Positions 8,825 through 17,746 of a stretch of 64,000 bases of DNA are shown one piece after another. Positions within the stretch are counted from its first letter, which is position 1. The number at the start of each line of letters is the position of its first letter. The DNA comes from Paucibacter sp. PLA-PC-4 (GTDB lineage Bacteria > Pseudomonadota > Gammaproteobacteria > Burkholderiales > Burkholderiaceae_C): NCBI RefSeq assembly GCF_026241155.1, contig NZ_JAPFGP010000021.1, positions 1-64,000 of the forward strand. Reading direction: 5' to 3'. The translations under genes and the position numbers were made by a program. The notes under the pieces are model-generated. The model was not told the origin of the DNA. It searched no databases and saw nothing but the letters and a program-made list of their open reading frames with translations.

Positions 8825-9973
8825 TCACCACTCCGCCAGGCTGCCATCGGCATGCCTCCACAGCGGGTTACGCCAGTCGGGCGCGTTGCGGCTGGCTTCG
8901 ATCACGCGGGCCTCGTCGATCACCACTCCCAGTCCTGGCTTGGGCAGCGGGCGGATGTAGCCGCCCTCGATGTGGAAATCCTCGCGGTTGACCACATAGT
9001 CCAGTAGCTCGCCGCCCTTGTTGTAATGGATGCCCATGCTCTGTTCTTGCAGCACCGCGTTGTGCGAAACGAAGTCCAGGGCCAGGCAGGCGGCCAGCGC
9101 CACCGGGCCGAGTGGGCAGTGCGGGGCCAGCGCCACGTCATGGGCCTCGGCCATGCCCGCGATCTTCAGACACTCGCTGATGCCGCCGGCATGCGAGAGG
9201 TCGGGCTGGACGATGGCCAGTCCCCCGGCCTGGAACACTCGCTTGAACTCGAAGCGCGAGTACATGCGCTCACCGGCGGCTAGTGGGATGGCCGTGTGCT
9301 GGGCCAGGCGGGCATAGCACTCGTCCTGTTCGGCCAGCACGGGCTCCTCGACGAACAGCGGACGGTAGGGCTCCAGCTCGCGCAGCATGACCTTGGCCAT
9401 CGGTGCGCCGATGCGACCGTGGAAGTCGATGCCGAACTCGATCTCCATGCCAAAGGCGGCGCGGATCTCAGCGATCCGGGCCACGGCTGCGTCTACCGTC
9501 GCGGCGTTTGCGATCAGGCCCATCTCCTCGCTGCCGTTCATTTTGAAGGTGTCGAAGCCGCCCTCGCGCAGGCGTCGGATGTCGGCGATCACGTCGGCCG
9601 GGCGGTCGCCGCCGACCCAGGAATAGACCTTCATCCTGTCGCGTACCAGGCCGCCTAGCAGCTGGTAGACGGGCATCCCCAGCGCCTTGCCCTTGATGTC
9701 CCACAGCGCCTGGTCGATGCCGGCAATCGCACTCATGAGGATGGCGCCTCCGCGGTAGAAGCCGCCTCGATACATCACCTGCCAAAGATCGTTGATGCGT
9801 GCAGGATCCTGGCCTACTAGATAGGGCTCGAACTCCTGCACCGCAGTCTCGACGGTGCGGGCCTTGCCTTCGATGACCGGTTCGCCCCAGCCGCTGATGC
9901 CGGCATCGGTCTCGACCTTCAGCAGCATCCAGCGCGGTGGCAGACGGTAGGTCGTTAGCTTGGTGATCTTCAT
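8825..9973 (-). CDS. dgoD: D-galactonate dehydratase
   Basis: A 382-residue enolase-superfamily enzyme, the same length as E. coli DgoD and with the same opening ([16 protein letters not shown]). Visible features are EFGIDFHGR with the metal-binding Asp and the catalytic His (about residue 185), [10 protein letters not shown] with metal-binding Glu, [14 protein letters not shown], and the second catalytic His in [10 protein letters not shown] (about 285). It dehydrates D-galactonate to 2-dehydro-3-deoxygalactonate. It is the first gene of the minus-strand galactose operon. The ATG at 9973 is preferred over 9982. Confidence 0.95.
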   Translation of the reverse strand: MKITKLTTYRLPPRWMLLKVETDAGISGWGEPVIEGKARTVETAVQEFEPYLVGQDPARINDLWQVMYRGGFYRGGAILMSAIAGIDQALWDIKGKALGMPVYQLLGGLVRDRMKVYSWVGGDRPADVIADIRRLREGGFDTFKMNGSEEMGLIANAATVDAAVARIAEIRAAFGMEIEFGIDFHGRIGAPMAKVMLRELEPYRPLFVEEPVLAEQDECYARLAQHTAIPLAAGERMYSRFEFKRVFQAGGLAIVQPDLSHAGGISECLKIAGMAEAHDVALAPHCPLGPVALAACLALDFVSHNAVLQEQSMGIHYNKGGELLDYVVNREDFHIEGGYIRPLPKPGLGVVIDEARVIEASRNAPDWRNPLWRHADGSLAEW

Positions 9974-10161
9974 CGGGCGCATTGCTCGGCGGTGATGTGG
10001 GATCGCAGCTTATGGCTCAGGAGCGGCGCCAAACGATCGTGTTTCTGCGCTTTTCGCTGCTCGCCCAAACGCTCATCCGATCGACTGTTGCTGCCGCTCG
10101 CAGCCCATTAAGATCGCGCGTCACTGCGCCCGCAGGCGACGTGGGCGATCAAGGGTATCCA
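9974..10161. promoter_or_regulatory. Divergent promoter region between the galactose operon and a TonB receptor gene
   Basis: This 188-bp gap separates the dgoD start from the TTG start of the divergent receptor, so it must carry both promoters. I see no clear consensus promoter. Two similar stretches, CCAAACGATC near 10030 and CCAAACGCTC near 10065, might be regulator contacts but are weak. No regulator gene lies inside the galactose operon itself. Confidence 0.35.
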
Positions 10162-12387
10162 TTGACGAGAAGCTGGTTTAAGCACGGCGCTTGGTTGTTC
10201 TTGCTGCTGCACGGCGCGCCCTGGGCTCAGCCGGTGCCCGCCGCGCCGGCCAAGGCCGCCTCGGCGGCGGCGGTCAGTACGATGCCAAGAGTCGAGCTGA
10301 GCGGCGCGGCCGACAACGGCGAGGGAGCGCGCCGCCATGAATCGATCGCAAAAGCAATTTATGGGCGCGAGGAGCTGGATCGCCAGGGGGACATCGATGT
10401 CACCGATGTGCTCAAACGCCTGCCCGGCGTCTCGATGGACAACGGCGCACCGCGCCTGCGTGGCCTGGGAGGCGGCTACACGCAGGTCTTGATCAATGGC
10501 GAGCCGGCACCGCCGGGCTTCTCCCTGGACAGCCTCGCCCCGGCCGACGTGGAGCGCATCGAGGTGCTCAAGGGCGCGACTGCCGAGTTCAGCGGCGTGG
10601 CCGGAACCATCAATGTGGTGCTGCGCGAGCCGCCGCGCAGCTTGCAGCGCGAGTGGCGCAGCAGCATCAACTATCGTGCGGTCCAGCCTGGTGGCAGCAC
10701 TGCGCTGCAATGGGGCGATCGCGTCGGCGGCCTGTCCTATGTGTTGCCGCTGACGCTGTCGCGCACGGCCCAGGGTAGCGACAGCTTGACCGAGCGCAGC
10801 TCGCGCAGCCGCTCTGGCGAGCTGCAGTCGCAAACGATGGCCGCCCGCGACGAGAACCGCAGCGGCAGCGCCCAGCTCGCGCCGCGCCTGCAGTGGAAGC
10901 TCGGCGAGTTCGACACGTTCAATCTGGGGGCCTTTGTCCAGCGCGTTGAGTCGCGCAATGAGGGTGCGCGTAGCTATGCGAGCCTGCTGGGCACGCCCTG
11001 GGCCACGGTGGCCGATGCCTCGCAAGGCCGCAGCCGCAGCGAGGTGTTGCGGCTGAACGGCCAGTGGCAGCACCGGCTGGCCGAGGGCGGCAAGATCGAG
11101 CTGAAGTCCTCCTGGCATGACACTGAGCGCGAGGGCCTGGGCCGCTACACCGCCCGGGGACGTGACGGCGGGGAGCGGGTACAGCGCGAGACCCTGGTTG
11201 CTTTTGGTGAGACGCGCGGCGCGCTGGGCGCTCGGCTGAACCTGCCCGTCGGCCAGGCGCACAGCCTGGCGATGGGCTTGGACCACGAGACCCGTCGGCG
11301 CGAGGAGCTGCGCCGGGTCTGGGACTTCGGCATCGAGCGCCTGGACAGCGCGACTGGCCGGCCGTTTTCCGCCGACATCGAGCGCAGCGCCTTGTTCCTG
11401 CAGGACGAGTGGGTGATAGGCCCGCAGTGGTCGCTGCTGCCAGGCCTGCGGCTGGAGCGGCTGCGCACCCGCAGCAGCGATGGCAGCCATGAGATTGACA
11501 ACCGCACGCAAGTCAGCGCACCGACCCTGCACCTGAACTTCCGCTTCGACCCCAAGGGCCGCGACCAGATCCGCGCCAGCCTCACGCGCAGTTTCAAGCC
11601 ACCCGATCTGGCTCTGCTGGCCGGCCGCTATGTGCTCAACGGCAACTACGAGCGCGATGTCAGCAACACCCCGATAGCGGCCGACCGTGCCGGTAATCCG
11701 CGCCTGCGCCCTGAGCTGGCGAGCGGGCTGGATCTGGCTTTCGAGCACTACCCGGCCGGTGGCGGGGTGCTGAGTGTCGGCGTGTTCTTTCGCCGTATCG
11801 ACCAGCTGATCCGCCAGCGCATCGCGCTGGAAGATGCGCCGGCCCCCGATGTCGTCAACGTGCCGCGCTGGGTGTCAAGGCCGGTCAATCTTGGCCGCGC
11901 CCTCAGCCGTGGTCTAGAGCTGGAGATCAAGGGTGCGGCCGAGCACTGGCTGCCGACCTGGTTTGAACGCGACAGCGGCGTGCAGCTGCGCGGCGCGTGG
12001 AACGTCTACCGCAGCCGGGTCGAACAGGTCGAGGGCCCCGATAACCGTCTGGAAGCCCAGCCGCCCTGGTCGGCCAATCTGGGCTTTGATGCGCGTCTCG
12101 GCCGCAGCGGCTGGAACGTCGGCGCCAGCTTGGTGCTGCAACCGAGCTACACGACCCGCCAGACCGACCGCCAGCAGGTCCGCCGCAGCGGCCTGCGCAC
12201 CTTGGACGCCTTCGCTAACTGGCGTCTGGACCGCAGCAGCCAGCTGCGCATCGGCGTCGTCAATCTGCTGGCGCCCGACAGCAGCAGCGCAAGCAGCGTC
12301 GAAGACCTGGACGGTTTCTTCGCCGAAAGCAGCAGCCGGCGGGAGACGCTACGGGCGGTGAGTGCGAGTTGGGTGGTGAGGTATTGA
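10162..12387 (+). CDS. TonB-dependent outer-membrane receptor
   Basis: About 741 residues. A signal peptide (WLFLLLHGAPWAQ) is followed by a plug domain (DVTDVLKRLPGVSM, RLRGLGGGYTQVLINGEP, IEVLKGATAEFSGVAGTINV) and a 22-strand-type barrel ending in an aromatic residue (WVVRY). No ATG precedes the signal peptide sensibly. The best start is TTG at 10162, with AAGGG at 10151-10155 six bases upstream; a GTG at 10141 is the alternative. It diverges from the galactose operon, so uptake of galactose-containing oligosaccharides is a reasonable inference, but the ligand cannot be read from the sequence. Confidence 0.85.
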   Translation: MTRSWFKHGAWLFLLLHGAPWAQPVPAAPAKAASAAAVSTMPRVELSGAADNGEGARRHESIAKAIYGREELDRQGDIDVTDVLKRLPGVSMDNGAPRLRGLGGGYTQVLINGEPAPPGFSLDSLAPADVERIEVLKGATAEFSGVAGTINVVLREPPRSLQREWRSSINYRAVQPGGSTALQWGDRVGGLSYVLPLTLSRTAQGSDSLTERSSRSRSGELQSQTMAARDENRSGSAQLAPRLQWKLGEFDTFNLGAFVQRVESRNEGARSYASLLGTPWATVADASQGRSRSEVLRLNGQWQHRLAEGGKIELKSSWHDTEREGLGRYTARGRDGGERVQRETLVAFGETRGALGARLNLPVGQAHSLAMGLDHETRRREELRRVWDFGIERLDSATGRPFSADIERSALFLQDEWVIGPQWSLLPGLRLERLRTRSSDGSHEIDNRTQVSAPTLHLNFRFDPKGRDQIRASLTRSFKPPDLALLAGRYVLNGNYERDVSNTPIAADRAGNPRLRPELASGLDLAFEHYPAGGGVLSVGVFFRRIDQLIRQRIALEDAPAPDVVNVPRWVSRPVNLGRALSRGLELEIKGAAEHWLPTWFERDSGVQLRGAWNVYRSRVEQVEGPDNRLEAQPPWSANLGFDARLGRSGWNVGASLVLQPSYTTRQTDRQQVRRSGLRTLDAFANWRLDRSSQLRIGVVNLLAPDSSSASSVEDLDGFFAESSSRRETLRAVSASWVVRY

Positions 12388-12401
12388 GTGCTTGGTGGGC
12401 T

Positions 12402-13355
12402 TTACGGCATGCTGAGCGCATCGAGCGCCCGCTCGGCCCCGCGCAGCGCGGCCGCCCAGATCGCCAGGCGCTCTGCCTTGCTATGGCTGGGGAGGGCTAG
12501 CATTGCCGTGTTCTGCAATTGTTCTTGCACCGTGTGCTCGGCACAGGCCTCGAGCTGCGAGCACAGCAGCAACATGCGGTACTCTGTGTCGCAACGCCAG
12601 CGAAGGCAGACAGCCGATAGAACTGCCGTATCAAAGATGACCAGGTGTTGCCACGATGCCAGCGCTGTCTTCGAAGGCAGGGGACTTGGGTCATGCAGCC
12701 AGGCCTTTTTGGCTGGCGGCGGCAGATTGACCAAGAATTCGGCAACAAGTTCTGCATCCTGCTTGTCCATCTCCGCCCTGAGCTCCGGGGACGATTTCAG
12801 TGATGCGAGTGAATCGATCAGCGGCTGTGCGCGTCGGACCGCCTCATCGGCCTTTCCAATCGCATGCATGAGGTTTCGGTCTGCTGTTTGCGCGGTCATG
12901 TGTCCGCAAAAAGCTCGCATGGCATCCAGTCGCTTCTCGTGCGCGGCAACAGCTGCAGTGCTGCCCTTTGCCGTTGCATTCGAAGGCAATGAGGTGGGCA
13001 AGAGCAGGCAGCGCCTCATGTAGAGGCTGGCGTACTTCAGGTCCCGCGCGGATCTGGAGATCAGCGCTTGCTGCGCGAGCACCGGGAAGGAGTGGCGACT
13101 AAAGTACTGTTGCGCCAGTTCATTTTTCGGCGCCACTGCTGGCGAGTGTCCTTGCGCCAATGCGTCTGGGCTCGCGGGCGATTCGGCCGCTCGCGCGCTA
13201 GCTGGCGCGATCGCAATTGCCCGTTCGGCGTTATGTGAGGCAGTTGCTGAGGGCAGGGTGCTAGCGCCATCGCCAAAGGACCATAACCCCGCGCCGAGCG
13301 TTGCGGCCAACGTGGCCGCAACGACTAGGGCTTGGGCGAGAGTGAGTGACTTCAT
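12402..13355 (-). CDS. Hypothetical membrane-anchored protein
   Basis: A 317-residue protein of unknown family. The ATG at 13355 gives MKSLTLAQALVVAATLAATL, a single N-terminal hydrophobic segment that could be a signal peptide or anchor. A low-complexity Ala/Ser/Pro-rich linker follows to about residue 75, then a mostly helical domain with several Cys residues (RRCLLL, AFCGHM, VCLRWRCD, LLLCSQLEACAE). It converges on the TonB receptor gene with a 14-bp gap. I do not recognise a function. Confidence 0.55.
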   Translation of the reverse strand: MKSLTLAQALVVAATLAATLGAGLWSFGDGASTLPSATASHNAERAIAIAPASARAAESPASPDALAQGHSPAVAPKNELAQQYFSRHSFPVLAQQALISRSARDLKYASLYMRRCLLLPTSLPSNATAKGSTAAVAAHEKRLDAMRAFCGHMTAQTADRNLMHAIGKADEAVRRAQPLIDSLASLKSSPELRAEMDKQDAELVAEFLVNLPPPAKKAWLHDPSPLPSKTALASWQHLVIFDTAVLSAVCLRWRCDTEYRMLLLCSQLEACAEHTVQEQLQNTAMLALPSHSKAERLAIWAAALRGAERALDALSMP

Positions 13356-13512
13356 CGGCCAGGCCTTCCGACGTGGATCTGATGCATGGATGCGCTCTCC
13401 GATGTCCAACCCGGCTCAACAGAGTCCGCAGGGCATTTGGGTCGGCCAGTATCCCGGCTGCCTCGGCGCGCCGGCAATCACCCATTGAGGCGGGCGCAGT
13501 CGTGGCGGCAGT

Positions 13513-14400
13513 TCAGTTGGCAAACTCGGCGAGCGTCTGCAACACGCTGGCGACCGCCATGGTCGGCGCCGGGGTGCTTCGATGCGCGACGGCCATCGGC
13601 CGCATGACCTGCGGGGATAGATGGCGCACTTGCACGCCCAGTGCGTGCTGCTGGTCTTGCACCTCTTCCAGAGGCAGAAGGGCCGCGCACTGGCTGGCAA
13701 TGGCCAGACTTTTCAAGGCCCCGGGATAGCTCATGGTCAGAAAGGGTCGCGGGTGGAGACCCGCCTGCGCAAACCAGGCCGCGATGAGGCCGTGCATCTG
13801 CGTGGCCGGGGCGAAAGAAGCCCAGCGGTGCCCGGCCAACCATTGCGGCGTGACGAGCTCGGGTGCCTGCCAGGAGGCGGGCAACAGCACCACCATGGGA
13901 TCGTTTCTCCACGCGATCAAGCGGACCTCGGCGACGGGCGGCTGGGGGCTTGCGACGATGCCAATATCGAGGCTGCCGGCCTTCAGGCGGCGCATGGCTT
14001 CGGCCGACCCCAGCGCCTCCAGCCGCACTTCCACGCCTGGATTGCGCCGCGTCAAGGCCTCCAGCATCAGCGGCAACAAGCGCGTGCTCACGCCGGCCGA
14101 CGCGCCGATCCGGACGATGCCCTCGCGGCCGGAGGCCCGGCGCCGAACCAGCTCCATCAGATCGTCGCTGGCAGCCAGCAGCTTGCGTCCCTCCTTGACC
14201 AGGGCATCGCCGGCCTGGGTCAGCTCGGCATGTCTTCTGCCGCGCGTCAGCAGGACGGCATCCAGGCGCGACTCCAGCTCCTTGATGTGCAGGCTGACCG
14301 TGGGCGGTGCGAGATGGAGCGCCTGCGCTGCGGCGGCGAAGGTGCCCAGGTCCGCGATGGTGATCAGCGTCTGCAACTGGTCAAGATTCAGGTTACGCAT
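13513..14400 (-). CDS. LysR-family transcriptional regulator
   Basis: A 295-residue LysR protein: an N-terminal helix-turn-helix (NLDQLQTLITIADLGTFAAA then APPTVSLHIKELESRL) and a C-terminal effector-binding domain (IVRIGASAGVSTRLLPLMLE). The target is not clear. A small ORF starts only 42 bp away on the opposite strand, and the nucleotidyltransferase gene lies beyond that. No pathway genes are directly adjacent, so the effector cannot be inferred. Confidence 0.88.
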   Translation of the reverse strand: MRNLNLDQLQTLITIADLGTFAAAAQALHLAPPTVSLHIKELESRLDAVLLTRGRRHAELTQAGDALVKEGRKLLAASDDLMELVRRRASGREGIVRIGASAGVSTRLLPLMLEALTRRNPGVEVRLEALGSAEAMRRLKAGSLDIGIVASPQPPVAEVRLIAWRNDPMVVLLPASWQAPELVTPQWLAGHRWASFAPATQMHGLIAAWFAQAGLHPRPFLTMSYPGALKSLAIASQCAALLPLEEVQDQQHALGVQVRHLSPQVMRPMAVAHRSTPAPTMAVASVLQTLAEFAN

Positions 14401-14442
14401 CAGGAATTGTGAATCTGAAAGTCATTTGATTCAACTTTACAG

Positions 14443-14670
14443 ATGGTAGACCAGACGCGAGCATCGCCCGTCATGGTCAAACACATCGAATCTCCTGCCG
14501 CTGATGCGCTTCCGAGGGCGGCGTTGCGCCGGTTCACTATCCTGGACAAGCGGGCCTTGAAGCGATGGGTCTTGCTGTTGCAGGCCTGGGCCGACAAGGC
14601 CGCATCGGCTTTGCGGCGGGCCGAACAGCGAGTCGCCGAAAACTTCAGGGTGCCGCCCAACGGCGGTTGA
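14443..14670 (+). CDS. Possible small protein, unknown function
   Basis: A 75-residue ORF filling the 298-bp gap between the LysR gene and the nucleotidyltransferase gene. Third codon positions are mostly G or C, as in neighbouring genes. The product is basic and helix-prone (RALKRWVLLLQAWADKAASA) with no recognised domain. No strong ribosome binding site precedes the ATG. An overlapping minus-strand ORF of 100 codons covers the same interval, so this may be chance. Divergence from the LysR gene is the main contextual support. Confidence 0.3.
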   Translation: MVDQTRASPVMVKHIESPAADALPRAALRRFTILDKRALKRWVLLLQAWADKAASALRRAEQRVAENFRVPPNGG

Positions 14671-14698
14671 GTGCACTGAGTGGCGCAGGCGCGGCCAG

Positions 14699-15310
14699 TC
14701 ACCGACCAAGCTGGCGCCTGTCGATCTCAGCCGCCAGCTTCTTGATGTAGTCCTTCGCCAGCGCGCTGCGTCCTCGCGACAGCCACTTGATGCAATCAAC
14801 CAGCTCCCAGACCAGCCCTTCATCGCCGTACTCGTAGGCGGCGAAGTCCTCGGGGCCTATCGGCGCGTCGTCGATGACATAGGTCTTCAGCAGATCTTTC
14901 GGATCCCAGACCGGCAGATATGGACGCTTCAAGCGAAATCTCGTTCCGGGCTCGAAGACATGGAGCTCGAGGCTGGAGAAGTCCAGATAGACGAGCTTGC
15001 AAAAAGCGCCACCGCTGGCGTGGGTGCCGCCGAACTGGTTCAACACCGCCGACTGGCCGAGCAGCTGACGGGCGGTCTGGAGCACGGCATCGGCCTGCCA
15101 CGGGGCTGCGATCGCCACCAGGTCCAGATCCGAGACCCGGTCGCCGCAGCCCTTGGCATAGGAGCCGACCAGTGCGATGGCAAGCCAGCGCGGCTCGCTC
15201 TCGGCCAGGGCGAGTAGTCCGCTCAAGCGATTGATGTGCGACTCGGGCGCGCCCTGCGCCCGGAGCCGACTAGCCAGGACATTGAAGGCCGGCATGCCGT
15301 GGTTCCCCAT
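14699..15310 (-). CDS. Nucleotidyltransferase-domain protein
   Basis: A 203-residue protein with the polymerase-beta-type nucleotidyltransferase signature: ALVGSYAKGCGDRVSDLDLV (about residues 48-67), where G-S and D-x-D provide nucleotide and metal binding. A third acidic residue is plausible in FSSLELHVFE near 115. Family members include aminoglycoside adenylyltransferases and MNT antitoxins; at this size and without a HEPN partner beside it, the substrate remains unknown. A second ATG at 15295 is possible. Confidence 0.75.
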   Translation of the reverse strand: MGNHGMPAFNVLASRLRAQGAPESHINRLSGLLALAESEPRWLAIALVGSYAKGCGDRVSDLDLVAIAAPWQADAVLQTARQLLGQSAVLNQFGGTHASGGAFCKLVYLDFSSLELHVFEPGTRFRLKRPYLPVWDPKDLLKTYVIDDAPIGPEDFAAYEYGDEGLVWELVDCIKWLSRGRSALAKDYIKKLAAEIDRRQLGR

Positions 15311-15389
15311 GCTGTTGCTCGAATCCGCAGCCCGCCTTGGGCCGCCTTCGCTTACCAGTCTAGAGGAGCAGCCCCGACGCTGCGCCGCC

Positions 15390-17045
15390 TCAGGGCCTCA
15401 CGAGATCAATCGCATCGATGGCATAGCCGGGGCTGGTGAAGCCGCTGCCTGCCGTGCCGCTGATGGCTTCGATAGTGACGAGGTTCTCGCCCACGACCAG
15501 CTCGGCGGCCGGGATATCGAACTGGTAGAGGGCGTTGTTGCCGCGGTAGGTGCCGATGGTCAGGCTGCGGCTGCGCGGCTGGGTCGAGGAGGCCGGGTTG
15601 CCGGACACCCAGCCGTTGACCTGCAGCTTGGGCCGGGCACCGTTGTAGGCAGCGGTCAGGCCGATGCGCAGCCGGTATGGCATGACCTGGCCCCGGCGCA
15701 GCATGAAGCGGATCTGCAGCCTGCCGTTGACATCCTTCCATTGATAGGCCGGGAAGGCGGCGCTGGCGTCGCGGCCGACGACAAAGGGCAGGGCGGTCCA
15801 GGGGCTCATCCGCACATCGGAGGGGTGCATGCCGGTCAGGCGCGCGCCGTTGAGCAGCTCGCGCGGGGTGCCGTCCCAGTCGCCGATGCGCCACAGCGCC
15901 GGCGTGGCGCTGGGGTCGCCGGTGATGCTCAGCGGGTTCAGTGCGTAGCTGGTGTTGGCGGCCACGGTGACGCTTCGGCTGTGCACGGCCAGCTCGTTCT
16001 TGTAGACCGTCATCGTGTAGTCGCCGGGCAGCATGCCGCTGCGGCTGAAACTGCCGTCCACCGGATGGGCGTTCGTCCAGTACTGGGCGGCGCTGTTGGC
16101 GAAGCCGACGGTATAAACGTGGTTCGGATCGCGCCCGCTCAGCCCGGCCACCGTGACGCCGCCGCGCCCGAGCGCCGACACATGGCCGAGCAGACCCAGG
16201 CCATCGACCCATCCCAGGTCGGGCAGGGACGGTGTGCTGCCGTCGGTGAATAGCAGTGCATAAGGGCCGTGCAAGCCCATCCGAAAGGGCTCAGTTTGGT
16301 TGTGGCCCGAGTTCATGTAGTTGTACAGCTCGGTATTGGTGCCTGTCTGGTTCTGGATGTCGCGGAAGAAGGGGCCGCCGGAGGCGCGCTCGCGCTGGCC
16401 ATAGGCCATGAAGACGCCGACGCCATTGCCGGTCACGCCGCGCAGCCCGTAGTCCAGCGCGCGCTCGTTGCCGTAGTACTTGGAGCGGCTCTGGCCCTGG
16501 TTTGCGCCGCTGGCGAAGCCGAACACGTCCGAGCTCTCGATCGCGCCGCTGCTGCCGCGCAGATCGGACTCGGGGGGGACGCCCGTCAGCAGATCAGCGC
16601 GCAGCCGCGAGATCCAGCGCAGCTCGCCCACCGTGGGCTGGGCCGTTACATGAGTGGCCATCGCAATCATTGGTAGACCACGCCTGGCCAGATAGTAGTG
16701 CGTCAGGCCGCCGCTGCGTACCGCGATCTGGATGGTGTCGGCGTCGGGCTGGGTGGCCTCCAGACTGACAGCGCTAATGCCGCTGTAGATAGTGTCGAAG
16801 CCGCTGGCGATGTGCGAGCCGCGGTTGGCGTCCTGCAGCTCGATGCCTTTGTAGCGCAGGCTGGCGATATCGCCGATCGACTGGATGCTGGCGCCCGTGT
16901 CGGTTCGGCGCAGCTTGAAGACCAGGCCGGCGCCGGTGTCGACCGTATAGTGGAGGGCATCGGCGCTGAGGCCGAACTCGGCCCGCGCGCCACCGGCCGT
17001 CGCCAGCAGCAGCGCTGCGACCAGGCTCAATTCTTGTTTACGCAT
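15390..17045 (-). CDS. Rhamnogalacturonan lyase, PL4 family (copy 1, catalytic residues present)
   Basis: A 551-residue secreted lyase. A signal peptide (residues 1-22, ending GGARAE) precedes the catalytic beta-sandwich (to about 310), an FnIII-like domain (VTVAGLSGRDPNHVYTVGFA onward) and a C-terminal carbohydrate-binding-like jelly roll (ALWRIGDWDGTPRELLNG to the end). By alignment to Aspergillus RGL4, catalytic Lys150/His210 and Tyr203/Tyr205 correspond to K189, H248, Y241 and Y243 here (ELYNYMNSGHNQTE). It cleaves the rhamnose-galacturonate backbone of rhamnogalacturonan-I by beta-elimination. Its ATG overlaps the end of the PEP-CTERM gene by 8 bp, so the two are probably cotranscribed. 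Confidence 0.9.
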   Translation of the reverse strand: MRKQELSLVAALLLATAGGARAEFGLSADALHYTVDTGAGLVFKLRRTDTGASIQSIGDIASLRYKGIELQDANRGSHIASGFDTIYSGISAVSLEATQPDADTIQIAVRSGGLTHYYLARRGLPMIAMATHVTAQPTVGELRWISRLRADLLTGVPPESDLRGSSGAIESSDVFGFASGANQGQSRSKYYGNERALDYGLRGVTGNGVGVFMAYGQRERASGGPFFRDIQNQTGTNTELYNYMNSGHNQTEPFRMGLHGPYALLFTDGSTPSLPDLGWVDGLGLLGHVSALGRGGVTVAGLSGRDPNHVYTVGFANSAAQYWTNAHPVDGSFSRSGMLPGDYTMTVYKNELAVHSRSVTVAANTSYALNPLSITGDPSATPALWRIGDWDGTPRELLNGARLTGMHPSDVRMSPWTALPFVVGRDASAAFPAYQWKDVNGRLQIRFMLRRGQVMPYRLRIGLTAAYNGARPKLQVNGWVSGNPASSTQPRSRSLTIGTYRGNNALYQFDIPAAELVVGENLVTIEAISGTAGSGFTSPGYAIDAIDLVRP

Positions 17046-17712
17046 GCTGCTGCCCCTCCTGCTTGCGCTGGCGCCGGGCCACCGCCGCCAGACCTGCGAG
17101 GCCCAGCAGGCACAGCGCTGCCGTGGCAGGCTCGGGCACGGCGGCGAGGTAGATGCTATCGATGGCCGGAGCGCTGAAGCCGCTGCTGCGGCCGGCACTG
17201 GAGAAGGCGAAGTAGCGCAGCTCGTCGAAGCCCTCGGCGTCGGCCAGGCCTAGTGAACCGCCCGTGCCGCCTTCGCCCAGCGAGAAGTTGCCAGATCCGG
17301 CCAGCGTGCCGTCGCGAAAGGTCTGCCAGAAGCCGTGGATGCTGGCGTAGCCGGAGTCCACCGCCAGCTCGATAGCCTTGAGGCTACCGTCCAGCGAGCG
17401 GATGCTGATGAATGCGTTCTGGCCGCTGGTAGCCATGTAGTTGCCGACGAAGGCGGCGCTGTAGGCGGCTCCGGGCTCGACGCAGTCGGCGCCAGCGAAG
17501 CCGCAGCCGGCGTTGTTGTCGCTACCGGTATAGCTGAACAGCAGGCCGCCTTGCTGGAAGTCGCTGGCCAGCGCGGTGTTGGCCTCAAAGTCGGCGACCA
17601 ACCGGCGAGTACCGCTGAGCGCGGAGCCGGCGCCCAGGGTCTGCACGGTGGCGGCGCCCGCCGAGGTGCTCAGCAGCAGGGCGGCGATCAGGGAGATGTT
17701 CTTGGCGTTCAT
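17038..17712 (-). CDS. PEP-CTERM sorted exported protein
   Basis: A 224-residue protein with an N-terminal signal peptide (MNAKNISLIAALLLSTSAGA) and a C-terminal PEP-CTERM tripartite tail: VPEPATAALCLLGLAGLAAV followed by basic ARRQRK. The tail is processed by an exosortase in the envelope, usually in bacteria with exopolysaccharide. The middle contains two Cys residues (CGFAGADC) and looks like a jelly-roll carbohydrate-binding domain, but I cannot assign a family. It sits between two PL4 lyase genes on the same strand, so a role in surface presentation or binding of the pectic substrate is possible. Confidence 0.82.
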   Translation of the reverse strand: MNAKNISLIAALLLSTSAGAATVQTLGAGSALSGTRRLVADFEANTALASDFQQGGLLFSYTGSDNNAGCGFAGADCVEPGAAYSAAFVGNYMATSGQNAFISIRSLDGSLKAIELAVDSGYASIHGFWQTFRDGTLAGSGNFSLGEGGTGGSLGLADAEGFDELRYFAFSSAGRSSGFSAPAIDSIYLAAVPEPATAALCLLGLAGLAAVARRQRKQEGQQHA

Positions 17713-17746
17713 GGGGGTGTCTTCTTGGTGTTGGCGGGTGGGCGTG

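Noticed and set aside
10108-11748. 546-codon minus-strand ORF opposite the TonB receptor
   Set aside because: It is antisense to a well-supported receptor, is low in complexity (Gln/Ala/Arg-rich) and matches no family; it is a GC-rich shadow frame.
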